Assembly (NCBI GenBank): GCA_012962595.1
Contig: DTXE01000239.1
Coordinates: forward strand, 1-6,287
Reading direction: 5' to 3'
DNA from: Syntrophaceae bacterium
GTDB lineage: Bacteria; Desulfobacterota; DTXE01
DNA length: 6,287 nt
Below the pieces are notes generated by a model. The model was not told where the DNA came from. It did no database searches and saw nothing but the letters and a program-made list of their open reading frames with translations. Position 1 is the stretch's first letter. Each line of letters begins with the position of its first letter. Positions 5,781 to 6,287 of the stretch are shown here, in pieces. The translations under genes were made by a program, and so were the position numbers.

Positions 5781-5803
5781 TATGTCTATCCTCCTTTAAG
5801 CTT

Positions 5804-5861
5804 TTAGTATTTCTAAAAATTAAAATTAGTATATACTTAAACTCTAATTTGTCAATACTTA
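5804..5861 (-). promoter_or_regulatory. Promoter and symmetric operator of the RHH-mazF module
   Basis: On the minus strand TTGACA (5855-5850) is followed after 16 nt by TATACT (5833-5828), a strong sigma-70 match. The same stretch holds four 7-bp half-sites on the plus strand: TTAGTAT at 5804 and 5826, and ATACTTA at 5833 and 5855. They are exactly symmetric about 5832.5, with both outer copies 22 bp (about two helical turns) from the inner ones. The inner pair forms the 10-bp perfect palindrome AGTATATACT over the -10. This arrangement suits cooperative binding of RHH dimers and negative autoregulation; the regulator's identity is inferred. Confidence 0.7.
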
Positions 5862-5887
5862 CTCAACCTAATTACCCCATAAGGTAG

Positions 5888-5923
5888 TAAGCTATCGCCT
5901 GTGAGCTACGAGCTCTCAGCTTA
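5888..5923. repeat. GAGCT-type short repeats with inverted ends
   Basis: Three 7-bp steps, GAGCTAC (5903), GAGCTCT (5910) and CAGCTTA (5917), are tandem relatives, and TAAGCT at 5888-5893 pairs with AGCTTA at 5918-5923. It looks like another spacer repeat with a 7-bp period but a different core from the ATTCACC family. Confidence 0.4.
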
Positions 5924-5936
5924 TTTAACCCAATGA

Positions 5937-5971
5937 CCCTGTCAGATAGAAAAGAGAACTATCTCACAGGG
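5937..5971. other. Strong hairpin, 12 bp plus one mismatch
   Basis: CCCTGT-C-AGATAG (5937-5949) is complementary to CTATCT-C-ACAGGG (5959-5971) except for one central C/C mismatch, with a 9-nt A/G loop. No T-tract follows on either side, and the flanking genes diverge, so no transcript obviously needs terminating here. It could be a small palindromic repeat element or a structured leader. Confidence 0.55.
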
Positions 5972-5974
5972 CAG

Positions 5975-6014
5975 GCCCAATCACCAAATGACCAAATCAC
6001 CTAATGACGTAATT
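5975..6014 (+). repeat. Octamer tandem repeat, ACCAAATG-type
   Basis: Five consecutive 8-bp units related to ACCAAATG (starting 5975, 5983, 5991, 5999 and 6007). The first unit's GCCCAAT and the ATTGGGC at 6012-6018 are inverted copies, so the array could also fold into a 7-bp stem. Confidence 0.55.
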
Positions 6015-6117
6015 GGGCAACAGTCCATTTTAGCCCAAAGTGGGATTATCTAAAACAATTTGAGCGAAGGTATATAATCGGTAAATTGGTTGAAACCTTC
6101 AATAAGTCAAGTAGCTA

Positions 6118-6146
6118 TTGACAATTCACTATTTGCCATTTACCAT
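6118..6146 (+). promoter_or_regulatory. Candidate promoter overlapping a heptamer array
   Basis: TTGACA (6118-6123) is followed after 17 nt by TACCAT (6141-6146; four of six consensus bases). Three heptamers (ATTCACT, ATTTGCC, ATTTACC; 6124-6144) form the spacer and run into the -10. This would give a ~60-nt leader before the ATG at 6213. The perfect -35 supports it, the weak -10 does not. Confidence 0.4.
6124..6144 (+). repeat. Heptamer array, ATTTACC-type
   Basis: Three 7-bp units of the family seen at 1335-1362 and 1731-1803, about 4.3 kb away, here in the ATTCACC orientation and next to an unrelated gene. Confidence 0.55.
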
Positions 6147-6212
6147 TTTTATGCTAAGGTAAAATTTAAGAGGAGAAAAACTAACATAACTTAACTCATA
6201 GGGGAGGAGTTT

Positions 6213-6287
6213 ATGAGGCTATTGGACGAGCAAAAGGAAATGATTTTTAAAAAATTGAAGGGCTACCGCCGGAATCGATACAGGAAA
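6213..6287 (+). CDS. Unidentified gene, first 25 codons only
   Basis: The ATG at 6213 follows a strong ribosome-binding site (GGGGAGGAG, 6201-6209; GGAGG core 5 nt away). The visible start MRLLDEQKEMIFKKLKG is charged and probably helical, then very basic (YRRNRYRK). It runs off the right edge without a stop. No family can be named from 25 residues. A second Shine-Dalgarno-like AAGAGGAG at about 6168 has no start codon at a suitable distance. Confidence 0.6.
   Translation, partial: MRLLDEQKEMIFKKLKGYRRNRYRK

Noticed and set aside
5937..5971. Intrinsic terminator
   Set aside because: No T-tract follows on either strand and no gene ends nearby in the right orientation.
6073..6078. TATAAT as the promoter of the right-edge gene
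   Set aside because: The -35 position reads CTAAAA at 17 bp; TTGACA at 6118 with a weaker -10 is nearer and better spaced.

Overview
The window looks like accessory chromosomal DNA of a Gram-negative bacterium with moderately AT-rich sequence. The mix of an exopolysaccharide export/kinase pair, S23-type four-helix-bundle gene remnants, chromosomal toxin-antitoxin modules and spacers built from 7-bp repeats would fit Nitrospirota, Desulfobacterota or a related anaerobic or candidate lineage. That placement is an inference from gene style only.

Layout. Positions 1-2662 (+ strand) hold an exopolysaccharide regulatory pair. The first member is a Wzz/GumC-type chain-length co-polymerase that runs in from before the window. 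The second is a separate CpsD/CapB-type tyrosine autokinase with a C-terminal tyrosine cluster. A four-helix-bundle gene broken by one in-frame TAA sits between them, with short heptamer-repeat arrays on both sides. After a repeat- and hairpin-rich spacer comes a CysD-like member of the PAPS reductase/ATP-pyrophosphatase superfamily (2864-3688). About 60 bp downstream lies an orphan second copy of that protein's last ~20 codons, which points to a lost or recombined paralogue.

The second half runs mainly on the minus strand and carries two complete type II toxin-antitoxin modules in antitoxin-toxin order: AbrB-type antitoxin with PIN-domain (VapC) toxin (4527-3836), and ribbon-helix-helix antitoxin with MazF/PemK toxin (5780-5174). 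Each pair overlaps (4 and 8 nt) and has a near-consensus promoter. The RHH-mazF promoter lies inside a symmetric four-half-site palindrome that is probably the antitoxin's operator. The ~550 bp between the modules holds no intact gene, only a short four-helix-bundle-like start fragment and an 81-codon open frame without a usual start codon. From 5870 to 6200 there is a hairpin, octamer repeats, another heptamer array and a candidate promoter, followed by the first 25 codons of an unidentified gene at the right edge.

How it works together. Chain-length protein and kinase would jointly control polymerisation and export of a surface polysaccharide. The sulfonucleotide-type enzyme could supply activated sulfate or act in sulfur assimilation, but its link to the polysaccharide is only positional. 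I see no clear new defence or mobile system. The most unusual signals are the spacer repeat family, the orphan C-terminal tail and the symmetric operator.
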